This document shows positions 40,509 through 49,209 of a DNA stretch of 64,000 nt, piece by piece; positions within the stretch are counted from its first letter, which is position 1; every line of letters begins with the position of its first letter. The notes under the pieces were generated by a model. It searched no databases. It had not been told where the DNA came from and saw nothing but the letters and a program-made list of their open reading frames with translations. Origin of the DNA: Sulfurifustis variabilis. Its GTDB lineage: Bacteria > Pseudomonadota > Gammaproteobacteria > Acidiferrobacterales > Sulfurifustaceae. The DNA lies in NCBI RefSeq assembly GCF_002355415.1, contig NZ_AP014936.1, forward strand, positions 2,480,001 to 2,544,000, read 5' to 3'. The position numbers and the translations under genes are program-made.

Positions 40509-42662
40509 ATGACTAAGCCTACTCGCAGAAAGGCTCCGGCCGCGCGACGCATGAAACGTCATTCGCACCCGTCGAAGGCGCTCGGCAAGACGGGCCGCGC
40601 CTCCGGCGCGTCAAAGGGTCCCGCGCGACCGACGCACGCCTCCCACGGGGGCACCGAAACCACGACCGACCCGATGGGCTCGGCGCTCGAGAAGCTCGAG
40701 GCGGCCCAGACCCGTCTCGCCGCCCGCAACCAGGCGCTCCTCGCCGAGCGCCGGCGCCTCCTCGAGGAACGCCGGCACGACGAGACGGCGAAACGATCGA
40801 ACGAGGAGCTCCTCCGCCTGCTCGCGGACAACCTGCCCGCCGCCGTTTCCTACGTCGATTCGGCGGAACGCTACCGGTTCAACAACCGGGTCTACGAGGA
40901 ATGGTTCGGCTGCTCGCCGGGCGACATCTACGGGAAGACCGTCGCGGACGTGATCGGGCAGGAAGCCTACGATACCGTCGTGCGCGAGCCGTTGCGCCGG
41001 GCGCTGGCCGGCGAGCGCGTGAGCTACGAGCGCAGGGTGCCGTATCTCCACGGCGGCCCGCGCTTCGTCGACGCGGTATACGTACCCCACCGCGACGAGC
41101 ACGGGCGGGTCCTGGGCGTTTTCGTGCGCCTTCGCGACATCAGCGAGCAGCGCGCCGCGCGGGAGGCCGTCGAGCAGGCCAATCGGCTTCTGGACGGCGT
41201 GGTGAACAACACGCATCTGCTCATGGCCTGTCTGGATACGGACTTCCGGTTTCTCTGGGTGAACCGGGCGTACGCGGAGGCGGACGGACGCGATCCGGCC
41301 GACTTCGCCGGCAAGAACCACTTCGCGCTCTACCCGGACGCCGACAACGAACGGGTGTTCCGCGAGGTGGTGGAAACGGGGACGCCGCGCTTCTTTCATG
41401 CGAAGCCGTTCGAGTACCGCAACAACCCGGAGCGCGGCGTCGGCTTCTGGGACTGGGCGCTGATTCCCGTCAAGCACCCCGGCGGTCGCGTCGAACGGCT
41501 CGTGCTCACGCTGCTCGACGTGACCGCGCGGGTACAGGCCGAGCAGGACCTGCGGAGCGAGCGCAACTTCGGCTCGGCCATCCTGGACACGGTCGGCGCG
41601 CTGATCGTCGTGCTCGACCGCGACGGTCGCATCGCACGCTTCAATCACCAGTGCGAGCTCACGACCGGCTACACCTTGGAAGAGGTGCGCGGGCGCCGTC
41701 TGGCCGACTTCCTGATCCTGCCCGAGGAAAGCGCGACCGTGAACGAGGTGTTCACGAGGCTCGCGGCCGGGCAGTTCCCGAACCAGCACGAGAACTACTG
41801 GATCACGCGGGACGGGCGCCGACGCTGGATCCACTGGGCGAATACGGCCCTCCTGGGCGAAGGCGGGGAAGTGGAATTCGTCATCGCCACCGGCCTCGAC
41901 ATGACGGAGCTGCGCGAAGCGTCCGAGCGGGCGCGCAGCCGCGAGCAGGAGCTCGCGCACGCCGCGCGCGCCGGCATGATCAGCGAGCTGGCCTCGGGCC
42001 TTGCGCACGAGGTCAACCAGCCGCTCACGGCGATCGCGAGCTACGCGCAGGAGTGCGTGCGGCGCCTGCGCGCCGGCGAGGCGGACGACGGCACGCTCCT
42101 CGGGGCGGTCGAGCAGATGGCAACACAGGCACAGCGGGCGAGCGACATCATCCGCACGATGCGCGAGTTCGTATCGAAGCGGACGACCACCCCCGCCCGC
42201 ATCGACATCAACACGATCGTCTCGCAAGCCGCGACGCTCGCGGCCTCGGAGGCGCGCCGCGCCGGAATCGTTCTCCGCCTCGAGCTGGCGCCGGCCATGC
42301 CGGCGCTGTGGGCGGACGCCATCCAGATCGAGCAGGTCGTCCTGAACCTGCTGCGCAACGGGATCGACGCGCTTCAGGCTGCGCCGCCCGGACGCCGCTC
42401 GCTCGCCGTGCGCACCGTCGTGAACGGCGGCCGCGATGTCGAGGTCGCCGTGATCGACACCGGGCCGGGCCTCCGCATCGATCAGCTTCCCCGCCTCTTC
42501 GAGCGCTTCTACACGACGAAGAAGGAAGGAATGGGGATGGGCCTCGCGCTTTCGCGCTCGATCATCGATGGGCACCGGGGCCGCCTCTGGGCGGAGAACA
42601 ACCCGGGCGGCGGCGCCACGTTCCGCTTCACGCTGCCGATCGAGCCACAGACCGATGGATAG
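40509..42662 (+). CDS. Soluble PAS-domain sensor histidine kinase
   Basis: The 717-residue protein has no clear membrane helix. A basic N-terminus and coiled coil (about 55-110) precede three PAS-like domains (about 110-220, 230-350 and 350-475). Examples are LLRLLADNLPAAVSYVDSAE and GALIVVLDRDGRIARFNHQC. The HisKA box GLAHEVNQPLTAIASY carries His500. The ATPase domain ends with GMGMGLALSRSIIDGHRG. Its stop overlaps the next gene by eight bases. It probably senses a cytosolic cue, perhaps redox; no haem or flavin site is certain. Confidence 0.9.
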   Translation: MTKPTRRKAPAARRMKRHSHPSKALGKTGRASGASKGPARPTHASHGGTETTTDPMGSALEKLEAAQTRLAARNQALLAERRRLLEERRHDETAKRSNEELLRLLADNLPAAVSYVDSAERYRFNNRVYEEWFGCSPGDIYGKTVADVIGQEAYDTVVREPLRRALAGERVSYERRVPYLHGGPRFVDAVYVPHRDEHGRVLGVFVRLRDISEQRAAREAVEQANRLLDGVVNNTHLLMACLDTDFRFLWVNRAYAEADGRDPADFAGKNHFALYPDADNERVFREVVETGTPRFFHAKPFEYRNNPERGVGFWDWALIPVKHPGGRVERLVLTLLDVTARVQAEQDLRSERNFGSAILDTVGALIVVLDRDGRIARFNHQCELTTGYTLEEVRGRRLADFLILPEESATVNEVFTRLAAGQFPNQHENYWITRDGRRRWIHWANTALLGEGGEVEFVIATGLDMTELREASERARSREQELAHAARAGMISELASGLAHEVNQPLTAIASYAQECVRRLRAGEADDGTLLGAVEQMATQAQRASDIIRTMREFVSKRTTTPARIDINTIVSQAATLAASEARRAGIVLRLELAPAMPALWADAIQIEQVVLNLLRNGIDALQAAPPGRRSLAVRTVVNGGRDVEVAVIDTGPGLRIDQLPRLFERFYTTKKEGMGMGLALSRSIIDGHRGRLWAENNPGGGATFRFTLPIEPQTDG

Positions 42663-43266
42663 AAATGCCGTCGTCTATCTGGTCGACGACGACCAGGCCG
42701 TACGCGACTCGCTGAAGTGGGTGATCGAATCGGCAGGCTTCACGGTGGAAACCTACGCTTCCTCGCAGGCATTCCTCGACGCGTATCGTCACGATCGGCC
42801 CGGGTGCCTCGTCCTGGACGTGCGCATGCCCGGCATCAGCGGCTTGAACCTCCAGACCCGCCTGGCCGACAAGCATTCCATCCTGCCCATCATCTTCATC
42901 TCGGCGCACGCCACGGTGCCGGACGCCGTTCGCGCCATGCGCGCCGGGGCGGTCGATTTTCTGATCAAGCCGTTCAACAATCAGGACCTGCTGGACCGGA
43001 TCGAGCAGTGCGTCGCCGAGGCGGTGCGGCGAAGGGAGGAACGGCGGCAGCGCGAAGAGGTCGCACGCCGTCTCGCCACCCTGACGCCGCGCGAGCGCGA
43101 GGTGCTGGACGGCGTCGTGGCCGGAAGGACGAACCGCGCGATTGCCGCCGAGATGAAGGTCAGCGTCAAAACCGTCGATGCCCACCGGGCGAAGGTGATG
43201 GACAAGATGCAGGCGAGCTCCCTTGCGGAGCTCGTGCACCTGATGCATCTCCCCCCTCCCCCGTAG
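42655..43266 (+). CDS. FixJ/TtrR-type response regulator
   Basis: The 203-residue protein has a receiver domain (VVYLVDDDQAVRDSLKWVIE, phospho-Asp55 in LVLDVRMPGISG, Lys in DFLIKPFNN). A LuxR-type DNA-binding domain follows (LTPREREVLDGVVAGRTNRA and VSVKTVDAHRAKVMDKMQ). It is closely related to the regulator at 47256. It overlaps the kinase gene by eight bases. A shared promoter element lies 18 bases downstream of its stop. Confidence 0.92.
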   Translation: MDRNAVVYLVDDDQAVRDSLKWVIESAGFTVETYASSQAFLDAYRHDRPGCLVLDVRMPGISGLNLQTRLADKHSILPIIFISAHATVPDAVRAMRAGAVDFLIKPFNNQDLLDRIEQCVAEAVRRREERRQREEVARRLATLTPREREVLDGVVAGRTNRAIAAEMKVSVKTVDAHRAKVMDKMQASSLAELVHLMHLPPPP

Positions 43267-43283
43267 AAATACCAATGACGGCT

Positions 43284-43326
43284 GGTACTGTTCCCAATTC
43301 AGCCGTGGTGCCCCAGGACCTAGACT
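43284..43326 (+). promoter_or_regulatory. Shared regulator element and -10 box upstream of the fnr operon
   Basis: GGTA-N4-TCCCAATTC (43284-43300) is followed after 20 bases by TAGACT (43321-43326). The same arrangement occurs at 47888-47930. It also sits inside an inverted repeat ACGGCT/AGCCGT. It is a likely binding site for the adjacent FixJ/TtrR-type regulators. Confidence 0.6.
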
Positions 43327-43330
43327 TTTG

Positions 43331-43669
43331 ATGTCGGATACGCTGCCACGCGTTCCCAGGGATCGGCATTCAGGACCCGCGCATGCCCGTTCCCGCTCGA
43401 TGACGGATCTCCTCCAGGGCCGCCCGCAAGCCGCCGGGCGGGGCCGTGCCCGCAGCGCCCGTCCGCGAACGGTGGAACCACCGAGTCGGAAACACCACGG
43501 TGTCCTCGATCCGGAGCAGATCAGAAGCGTCCTCGCGATCCACCTCGCCGGGCATGCGCTGCCGCCCGCGGTTCTCGATTACGTGCTCTGGGAGGTATGC
43601 CGTTTGATAGACGACGGTCGGATCGGGCCCTCGTCGCCCGACGGACTTCGAACAGGGAGAACATCATGA
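43331..43669 (+). CDS. Small hypothetical protein translationally coupled to fnr
   Basis: The frame from ATG 43331 gives 112 residues; ATG 43400 is an alternative (89 residues). The latter is more likely if TAGACT at 43321 is the -10 box, because 43331 would then be nearly leaderless. The N-terminus is Arg/Pro/Ser-rich and looks disordered. The C-terminal half looks folded (LDPEQIRSVLAIHLAGHALP then VLDYVLWEVCRLIDDGRIG). The stop overlaps the fnr start (ATGA). I do not recognise the family. Confidence 0.55.
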   Translation: MSDTLPRVPRDRHSGPAHARSRSMTDLLQGRPQAAGRGRARSARPRTVEPPSRKHHGVLDPEQIRSVLAIHLAGHALPPAVLDYVLWEVCRLIDDGRIGPSSPDGLRTGRTS

Positions 43670-44430
43670 AGAAAGCGAATGAAGGAGCCGATGTCATCGC
43701 GCTGTCGCAGAAGCGGGTGAACTGTCACGGGTGCGATGCCGGGGAGCTCTGCCTCCCGAACGGCCTGAAGGAGGACGACCTGCTCGCCCTCGAACACGTG
43801 GTGCGCCGGCGGCGCAGCCTGGCGAAAGGGCAGACACTCTACCGCATGGGCGATCCCCTGCTCTCGCTCTATGCGGTGCGCCGCGGCAGCGTGAAGACGA
43901 ACCTGCTCACGCAGGACGGCCGCGTGCAGGTCACCGCGTTCTATCTTCCCGGGGAGCTGATCGGCGTCGATGCGATCGACGAGGGACGATTCCCCTGCGA
44001 TGCGGTCGCGCTCGAAGAGACCGAGCTCTGCGAGATCCCCTGGGCGGATCTCAATCACCTCGCCGGGCGGACCCCCGCGCTCAACCAGCAGCTCGTCCGC
44101 CTCATGAGCCGGGAGATCGTGCGCGACGAGGAGCTGCTCATGATGCTCGGTCATCTCGGCGCGGAGGCGCGCCTCGCAGCGTGTCTCCTGAATTTCAACG
44201 CGCGCTACAAGCGACTCGGCGCGCTCGAAGACCGCTTCACGCTGTCGATGTCGCGTCAGGATCTCGGCGATTACCTCGGGCTGGCGCTGGAGACGGTCAG
44301 CCGCTTCTTCACGCGGCTGCACGACGAAGGCCTGCTCGAAGTCCAGGGCCGTGACGTGCGGGTGCTCGACGCATCCCGGTTGCGGGCGATGGTGTCTCAA
44401 CCCAACGGGCGCCGCGGGCTGCGCGCCTGA
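43666..44430 (+). CDS. fnr: FNR-type oxygen-sensing transcriptional regulator
   Basis: FNR carries an oxygen-labile [4Fe-4S] cluster and activates anaerobic genes. The 254-residue protein has the ligand cysteines at 20, 23 and 29 (NCHGCDAGELC) and 122 (ELCEIPW), the same numbering as E. coli FNR. The cyclic-nucleotide-like beta roll is followed by a dimer helix. The helix-turn-helix LGDYLGLALETVSRFFTRLH has recognition residues E-SR typical of TTGAT-binding FNR/ANR. It overlaps the small gene upstream by four bases. Confidence 0.95.
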   Translation: MKKANEGADVIALSQKRVNCHGCDAGELCLPNGLKEDDLLALEHVVRRRRSLAKGQTLYRMGDPLLSLYAVRRGSVKTNLLTQDGRVQVTAFYLPGELIGVDAIDEGRFPCDAVALEETELCEIPWADLNHLAGRTPALNQQLVRLMSREIVRDEELLMMLGHLGAEARLAACLLNFNARYKRLGALEDRFTLSMSRQDLGDYLGLALETVSRFFTRLHDEGLLEVQGRDVRVLDASRLRAMVSQPNGRRGLRA

Positions 44431-44664
44431 ACGCCCTTACCCCACCCTGAGGCCCGGTCCGTCCGGAAGTCCGCCGGGCACGCTCGCGCTACCGTCCGTC
44501 GGGGTTCGCTGCGGGTTTACCCGTGTCCGGTCTGGTGAAAACCCGCATACAGGGACGCAAAAGCACCACGTATAAAAGGTGTTCCCGTCACCCATCCCGC
44601 TCCCCGGCCGGCCCCGCCGGGTCCTCGTTTCGGGTCGACGGCGCGCTGAAGAGGAGGAGAAGGC

Positions 44665-45039
44665 ATGGGAATGGAACACCGCTGGAGCGACCGACGTCCG
44701 GCCGATCTGCCCGTCACCCTCGCATACCGCCCGCTGGGATTGATTCGAGGGCGCCTGCAGGATCTGAGCGGCGGCGGGGCCTACATCCGCACCCGGATCG
44801 CGCTCTTGCCCAACACGCCTGTGGAGCTCGTCGTGCCGAACGACGAACAGGACGCTACCCGCCTCCTCAGGCTTCCGGCGATCGTAACCCGCTCCGGTCC
44901 GGAAGGGGCCGGGCTCATGTTCACCCAGCTCACCGCCACCCAGTACGAAGCGCTGCTCGCGCGCGCCCGCGCCGCGCTCGCCCCCCGTCCGGCCGTGGCC
45001 GATCGGAGCCGGACGCGCCGCCGCTCGGGCGAGCCTTGA
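44665..45039 (+). CDS. PilZ-domain protein (paralogue 1)
   Basis: The 124-residue protein begins MGMEHRWSDRRPADLPVTLA after an excellent AGGAGGAGAAGG ribosome site. It has the c-di-GMP binding pattern: RxxxR in RWSDRR and DxSxxG in QDLSGGGAYI. PilZ proteins alter motility, polysaccharide or transcription in response to c-di-GMP. It stands alone between fnr and the third kinase. It resembles the PilZ gene at 48085 in its first ten residues. Confidence 0.85.
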   Translation: MGMEHRWSDRRPADLPVTLAYRPLGLIRGRLQDLSGGGAYIRTRIALLPNTPVELVVPNDEQDATRLLRLPAIVTRSGPEGAGLMFTQLTATQYEALLARARAALAPRPAVADRSRTRRRSGEP

Positions 45040-45106
45040 GGCAAGCGGTTTTGGCCTCCGGCCCGACGGATTAGACTAAGGATCTACCCTCTGGGAACGG
45101 TCAGGG

Positions 45107-47266
45107 ATGCAGCGCGCGACTCGGGCAACCCGGCTCCTGCTGGCGAGCAGTGCGCTCGCCGCCGGGCTCGCGCAAGCCGCGCCACCGGTGCATATCGGCG
45201 TGCTCGCCACGCCGGCGGAAGCCGACACGGCCGCCCGGTGGGCCCCCACCGCGAACTACCTCTCGGAACGCATTCCGGATAATCGCTTCGTCGTCGTGCC
45301 GCTCGACCTGGAAGGATTGCGCCTCGCGGTCGAACGCGAAACGGTCGCCTTCGTCCTGACCCACCCGGGTCATTACGTCGACCTCGACGACCTCTACGAC
45401 CTCACGCCCATCGTCACCCGGCGGATGCGGATGCACGAGGAAGCCCGCTCGCAGTTCGGTGCCGTCCTGCTCACGCGCGCCGATCATCCGGCCGTGCGCA
45501 CCCTGGCGGACCTGCGCGGACGCTCCCTGCTCGCCGCGGGCGACCAGACCTTCGGCAGCTTCCATCTCGTCTGGCGCGAGCTCGAGGCGGCCAACGTGCA
45601 CCCCTTCCGCGATCTCGGACGCCTCGAGCTGCGCGAAGGTACTCCTGAGGCGATCGTCGACGCGGTACGCGACGGCGCGGTCGATGCCGGCGTGGTCCCG
45701 ACCGGCGTTCTCGAGAACCTGGTCGCGTCCGGGAAGGCGTCGCTCGATGCGTTTCGCGTCGTGAATCCCGTGCAGGTTCCCGACTTCCCTCTCCTCACGA
45801 GCACCCGCCTTTATCCCGAGTGGCCCCTGGCCGCCACGCGGAATACGCCCGAAACGCTCGCCCGCGCGGTCGCCGTCGCCCTGCTCGAGATGCCCGAAAC
45901 CCATGCCGCGGCGCGCGCCGCCGGTCACGCCGGCTGGACCGTTCCGCCGTCGTACCAACCGGTGCACGCGCTCTACGAGGCGCTGCACCTCGGCCATCAT
46001 CGCATGGCCGACAGCAGCTTGACCGAGCTGATGCGCGAACACTGGTACGGATTCGTCGCGGGCGCATTCGTCCTGCTGCTCATGGCGGGCGTCACGGCAT
46101 ATGTGCTGAAGCTCAACCATCAGCTCAAGGACGAGATCCGCTGGCGCAGGCGGATGCAGGAAGAAATGCAGAAGTTCGCGAGCGCCGTGGAGCAGACGGC
46201 GGACGCCGTGCTGATCACCGACCCGAAAGGTCGGATCGAGTACGTGAATCCGGCCTTCAGCCGGATCACCGGCTACACCATCGAGGAGGTGCTCGGACGC
46301 ACTCCGAGGATCATGAAGTCGGGCACGCTGGATGCCGGGTTCTATGCCCGCCTTTGGAAAACGATCCTGAACGGCGAGACGTTTCGCGCCGAGTTTCTGA
46401 ACCGCCGCCGGGACGGTTCGCTTTACTGGGAGGCGAAGGCGATCACGCCGCTCAAGGATCCGGGCGGACGGATCACGCACTTCGTCGCGACCGGCCGGGA
46501 CATCACCGAGCAGAAACGCTCGGAGGAGGAGGCGCAACTTCGCCAGGAGCAGCTTGCCCACACGGCGCGCGTGAATCTCATCGGCGAGATGGCCTCGGGT
46601 CTCGCCCACGAGATCGCGCAACCGCTCACCGCGATCATCAACTACGCCCAGGGCACGGTCCGACGACTTCGACAGGGCGAGCAGGACAGGGAGCCGCTCC
46701 AGCACGCGCTCGAGCAGATCGTGGCGCAGGCGCAGCGCGGCGCGGAAGTGGTCCAGCACCTGCGCCGGTTCGTCTCGCGGCGCGCGCCCCAGCGCGCGAT
46801 GAACGACATCAACGCCATCGTCTCCCAGGCGGCCGCGCTGGCCGAGCCGGAGGCGCGCAAGAAAGGCATCGTGCTTTCGCTCGAGCTGGCGGCGAACCTC
46901 CCCGGCGTGTGCGTGGACGGCATCCAGATCGAGCAGGTGATCCTGAACCTCCTGCGCAATGGCGCCGAGGCGCTGGCCAGCGCCGACGGCGGGCGGCGCG
47001 AGCTCGTCGTGCGCACGGCGGTCGGCGACGGCGGCGAGGTGGAGGTGTCCGTCAGCGACACCGGCCCGGGGCTCCCGCCGCGCCTCGCGGCGAAACTCTT
47101 CGAACCCTTTTTCACCACCAAACCCGACGGCGTCGGCCTCGGGCTCGCGGTCTCCCGGACGATCATCGAGACGCACGGCGGCAGGCTGTGGGTGACGCCG
47201 AATCTCGACCGCGGGGTGACCTTCCGTTTCACGATTCCACTCGAGGCACAGACGCATGAAAGATGA
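45107..47266 (+). CDS. TtrS-like sensor histidine kinase with periplasmic binding domain and PAS
   Basis: The 719-residue protein has a signal peptide (about 1-25) and a PhnD/TtrS-like substrate-binding domain (VHIGVLATPAEADTAARWAP through about residue 290). A membrane helix (about 308-330), a PAS domain (about 355-470) and HisKA box GLAHEIAQPLTAIINY with His501 follow. The ATPase domain is at the C-terminus. TtrS senses tetrathionate; that ligand is plausible in a sulfur oxidiser but unproven. PAS between membrane and kinase is an addition over classical TtrS. Its stop overlaps the next gene by 11 bases. Confidence 0.85.
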   Translation: MQRATRATRLLLASSALAAGLAQAAPPVHIGVLATPAEADTAARWAPTANYLSERIPDNRFVVVPLDLEGLRLAVERETVAFVLTHPGHYVDLDDLYDLTPIVTRRMRMHEEARSQFGAVLLTRADHPAVRTLADLRGRSLLAAGDQTFGSFHLVWRELEAANVHPFRDLGRLELREGTPEAIVDAVRDGAVDAGVVPTGVLENLVASGKASLDAFRVVNPVQVPDFPLLTSTRLYPEWPLAATRNTPETLARAVAVALLEMPETHAAARAAGHAGWTVPPSYQPVHALYEALHLGHHRMADSSLTELMREHWYGFVAGAFVLLLMAGVTAYVLKLNHQLKDEIRWRRRMQEEMQKFASAVEQTADAVLITDPKGRIEYVNPAFSRITGYTIEEVLGRTPRIMKSGTLDAGFYARLWKTILNGETFRAEFLNRRRDGSLYWEAKAITPLKDPGGRITHFVATGRDITEQKRSEEEAQLRQEQLAHTARVNLIGEMASGLAHEIAQPLTAIINYAQGTVRRLRQGEQDREPLQHALEQIVAQAQRGAEVVQHLRRFVSRRAPQRAMNDINAIVSQAAALAEPEARKKGIVLSLELAANLPGVCVDGIQIEQVILNLLRNGAEALASADGGRRELVVRTAVGDGGEVEVSVSDTGPGLPPRLAAKLFEPFFTTKPDGVGLGLAVSRTIIETHGGRLWVTPNLDRGVTFRFTIPLEAQTHER

Positions 47267-47879
47267 TGCCACCGTCTTCGTGGTCGACGACGATGCGGGC
47301 GTTCGGGACTCGCTGCGCTGGGTAATCGAATCGGCCGGGCTCAAGGTCGAGACCTTCGCGTGCGCCCGGGACTTTCTCGACGCCTACGATCCGTCGCGCC
47401 CCGGCTGCCTCGTCCTCGACATCCGGATGCCGGGCATGAGCGGCATGGACCTGCAGAAGGAGCTGGTCGCACGCCGCATCGACATCGGCATCATCTTCAT
47501 CACCGGGCACGCCACGGTCGCGACGGCGGTACATGCCATGCGCGCCGGCGCGGTCGATTTCATCACCAAGCCGTTCAGCGACCAGGCCCTGCTCGACCGC
47601 GTCACCGAGTGCATCGAGCGCGCCCGGCGCCGCTACCGCCAGCGGCTGGAGCGGGCCGATGTCGCGGCGCGTTTTGCCCTCCTTACGCCGCGCGAGCACG
47701 AGATCATGAACGACGTGGTGTCCGGGAAGTCGAACAAGGTGATCGCGGCGGAACGCAACATCAGCCAGAAAACGGTCGAGGCTCACCGCGCAAAGATGAT
47801 GCAAAAGCTGCAGGCCCGCAGCCTGGCCGAACTGATGAGGATGGTTTTGCCACAAGAAGACCTTAGGGAAAAACCCTGA
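47256..47879 (+). CDS. TtrR/FixJ-type response regulator
   Basis: The 207-residue protein has a receiver domain (VFVVDDDAGVRDSLRWVIES, phospho-Asp55 in LVLDIRMPGMSG, Lys in DFITKPFSD). A LuxR-type domain follows (LTPREHEIMNDVVSGKSNKV then NISQKTVEAHRAKMMQKLQA). It is strongly similar to the regulator at 42655, especially residues 18-60. It overlaps the TtrS-like kinase by 11 bases and is its evident partner. Confidence 0.92.
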   Translation: MKDDATVFVVDDDAGVRDSLRWVIESAGLKVETFACARDFLDAYDPSRPGCLVLDIRMPGMSGMDLQKELVARRIDIGIIFITGHATVATAVHAMRAGAVDFITKPFSDQALLDRVTECIERARRRYRQRLERADVAARFALLTPREHEIMNDVVSGKSNKVIAAERNISQKTVEAHRAKMMQKLQARSLAELMRMVLPQEDLREKP

Positions 47880-47887
47880 CTAAGTTT

Positions 47888-47930
47888 GGTATATCTCCCA
47901 ATTCCGTGGCTTTTCCGGTTCCAGTATAAA
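47888..47930 (+). promoter_or_regulatory. Shared regulator element and -10 box upstream of PilZ-rrf2
   Basis: GGTA-N4-TCCCAATTC (47888-47904) is followed after 20 bases by TATAAA (47925-47930). This is the same layout as at 43284-43326. It lies 9 bases after the regulator stop and about 155 bases before the PilZ gene. Confidence 0.6.
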
Positions 47931-48084
47931 ACCCACGTTGCCGCGCACGATTTAGGCCGCGGCGCCTCCCGAACCAGGCAGCAGGGGCAGAACCGCCCCG
48001 GTATCAGGGGCGACCCGCCCCGGGGATGCGCTCGCGCTTGCGACAGGGCGACCACGGACAACGGAAGAGACGGAGGAAGCATAC

Positions 48085-48549
48085 ATGGGCATGGAAAGGC
48101 GCTGGGGAGCACGCAAACCGGTGGAAGTCGATGTGGTCATCGACAACCAGCCGCTGTGCCTGCTGCACGGTCGCATCGGGAACATCAGCATCGGGGGACT
48201 CTTCGTCGAGACGGCCGCGGCGAGCCTCCACGCCAACGCCAAGGTCGAGCTCGTACTGCTCCTCCAGGAGCAGGGCGGAACCCGCGTTTACCGCATGCCG
48301 GCGCTCGTCGTGCGGGTTGCGGGAAACGGGGCGGGCTTCATGTTCGACCAGTACGACGTCAACGCCTTTCGTACCCTCGTCGCCCTCGTGCTCGACCGCC
48401 AGAAGCGGGCGGCCGCCCTGGCGCCGCTGGAAGCCGACAACGATGTCTTGCCGGGACGCCCTAGCGGCCCGGACCGGGGCGACGCGGAGGCGATCGCCGC
48501 CGGGTCTGTCGCAGACGAACCGCCGCATCGCGGCGAGTCCACCAACTAA
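48085..48549 (+). CDS. PilZ-domain protein (paralogue 2)
   Basis: The 154-residue protein begins MGMERRWGARKPVEVDVVID after a GGAGGAAG ribosome site. PilZ residues are RxxxR in RWGARK and NxSxGG in GNISIGGLFVE. It is longer than paralogue 1, with a hydrophilic C-terminal tail. It is 19 bases upstream of the Rrf2 gene and probably in the same transcript, which starts at the shared promoter element. Confidence 0.85.
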   Translation: MGMERRWGARKPVEVDVVIDNQPLCLLHGRIGNISIGGLFVETAAASLHANAKVELVLLLQEQGGTRVYRMPALVVRVAGNGAGFMFDQYDVNAFRTLVALVLDRQKRAAALAPLEADNDVLPGRPSGPDRGDAEAIAAGSVADEPPHRGESTN

Positions 48550-48568
48550 CAAAGGAAGAGGTGCCGTT

Positions 48569-49045
48569 ATGAGAATGTCCACGAAAGCCCAATCCGCCGT
48601 GACCGCCACCCTGAGCCTCGCGCTGCACTACAAGGACGGTCCGCTCAACGTCGCCGATCTGTCCGAAGAACAGGGGATATCGGTGTCCTATCTCGAACAG
48701 CTTTTTGCGTACCTGCGCCGCGGTGGCCTGGTGCAGGGCGTACGCGGCCCGGGCGGCGGCTACATCCTCACGCGGCCAGCGAGCGACATCAGTCTCGCCG
48801 ACATCGTGGCGGCGGTCGACGGCCCGGCCGAGATCGAGGCGAAGCGCCCGGCGCTCGGTCAGACACACAGCCCGACCGCGGAGATGTGGGACGACCTGAG
48901 CAAGGTGTTCTACGACTTCCTCAAAGGCATCACGCTCGAGGACGTGGTGCGCCGCCAGACGACGCAGCACGCAGGTGCGGGCGAAAGCACGGTGTCCGCA
49001 CAGCCCGAGGCGCGCGCCCACGGCGACAGCGCAAGGCGCATTTGA
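48569..49045 (+). CDS. Rrf2/IscR-like regulator lacking cluster cysteines
   Basis: The 158-residue protein has the Rrf2 winged helix: MSTKAQSAVTATLSLALHYK, then EEQGISVSYLEQLFAYLRRG and RGPGGGYILTRPA. IscR proteins bind a [2Fe-2S] cluster through three cysteines in the following loop. Here the loop reads AEIEAKRPALGQTHS and the whole protein has no cysteine. The C-terminal WDDLSKVFYDFLKGITLEDV matches IscR well. It is not next to isc genes. It may act like permanently apo IscR. Confidence 0.88.
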   Translation: MRMSTKAQSAVTATLSLALHYKDGPLNVADLSEEQGISVSYLEQLFAYLRRGGLVQGVRGPGGGYILTRPASDISLADIVAAVDGPAEIEAKRPALGQTHSPTAEMWDDLSKVFYDFLKGITLEDVVRRQTTQHAGAGESTVSAQPEARAHGDSARRI

Positions 49046-49209
49046 TCCCCGCCCGGCCGGCGGCCTCGCCTTCCACGGCGATCGCCGCCTGCCGGTGGCT
49101 GTTCAACCTGCCCTCCGCGGAGCCCGGCTCGAAACGCCGACGGCCTTCGCAGCGAGCAACTCGGGCGATACTCCTCCAGGCGCCCGTCATGCGCTGACTT
49201 CCGGGAACG

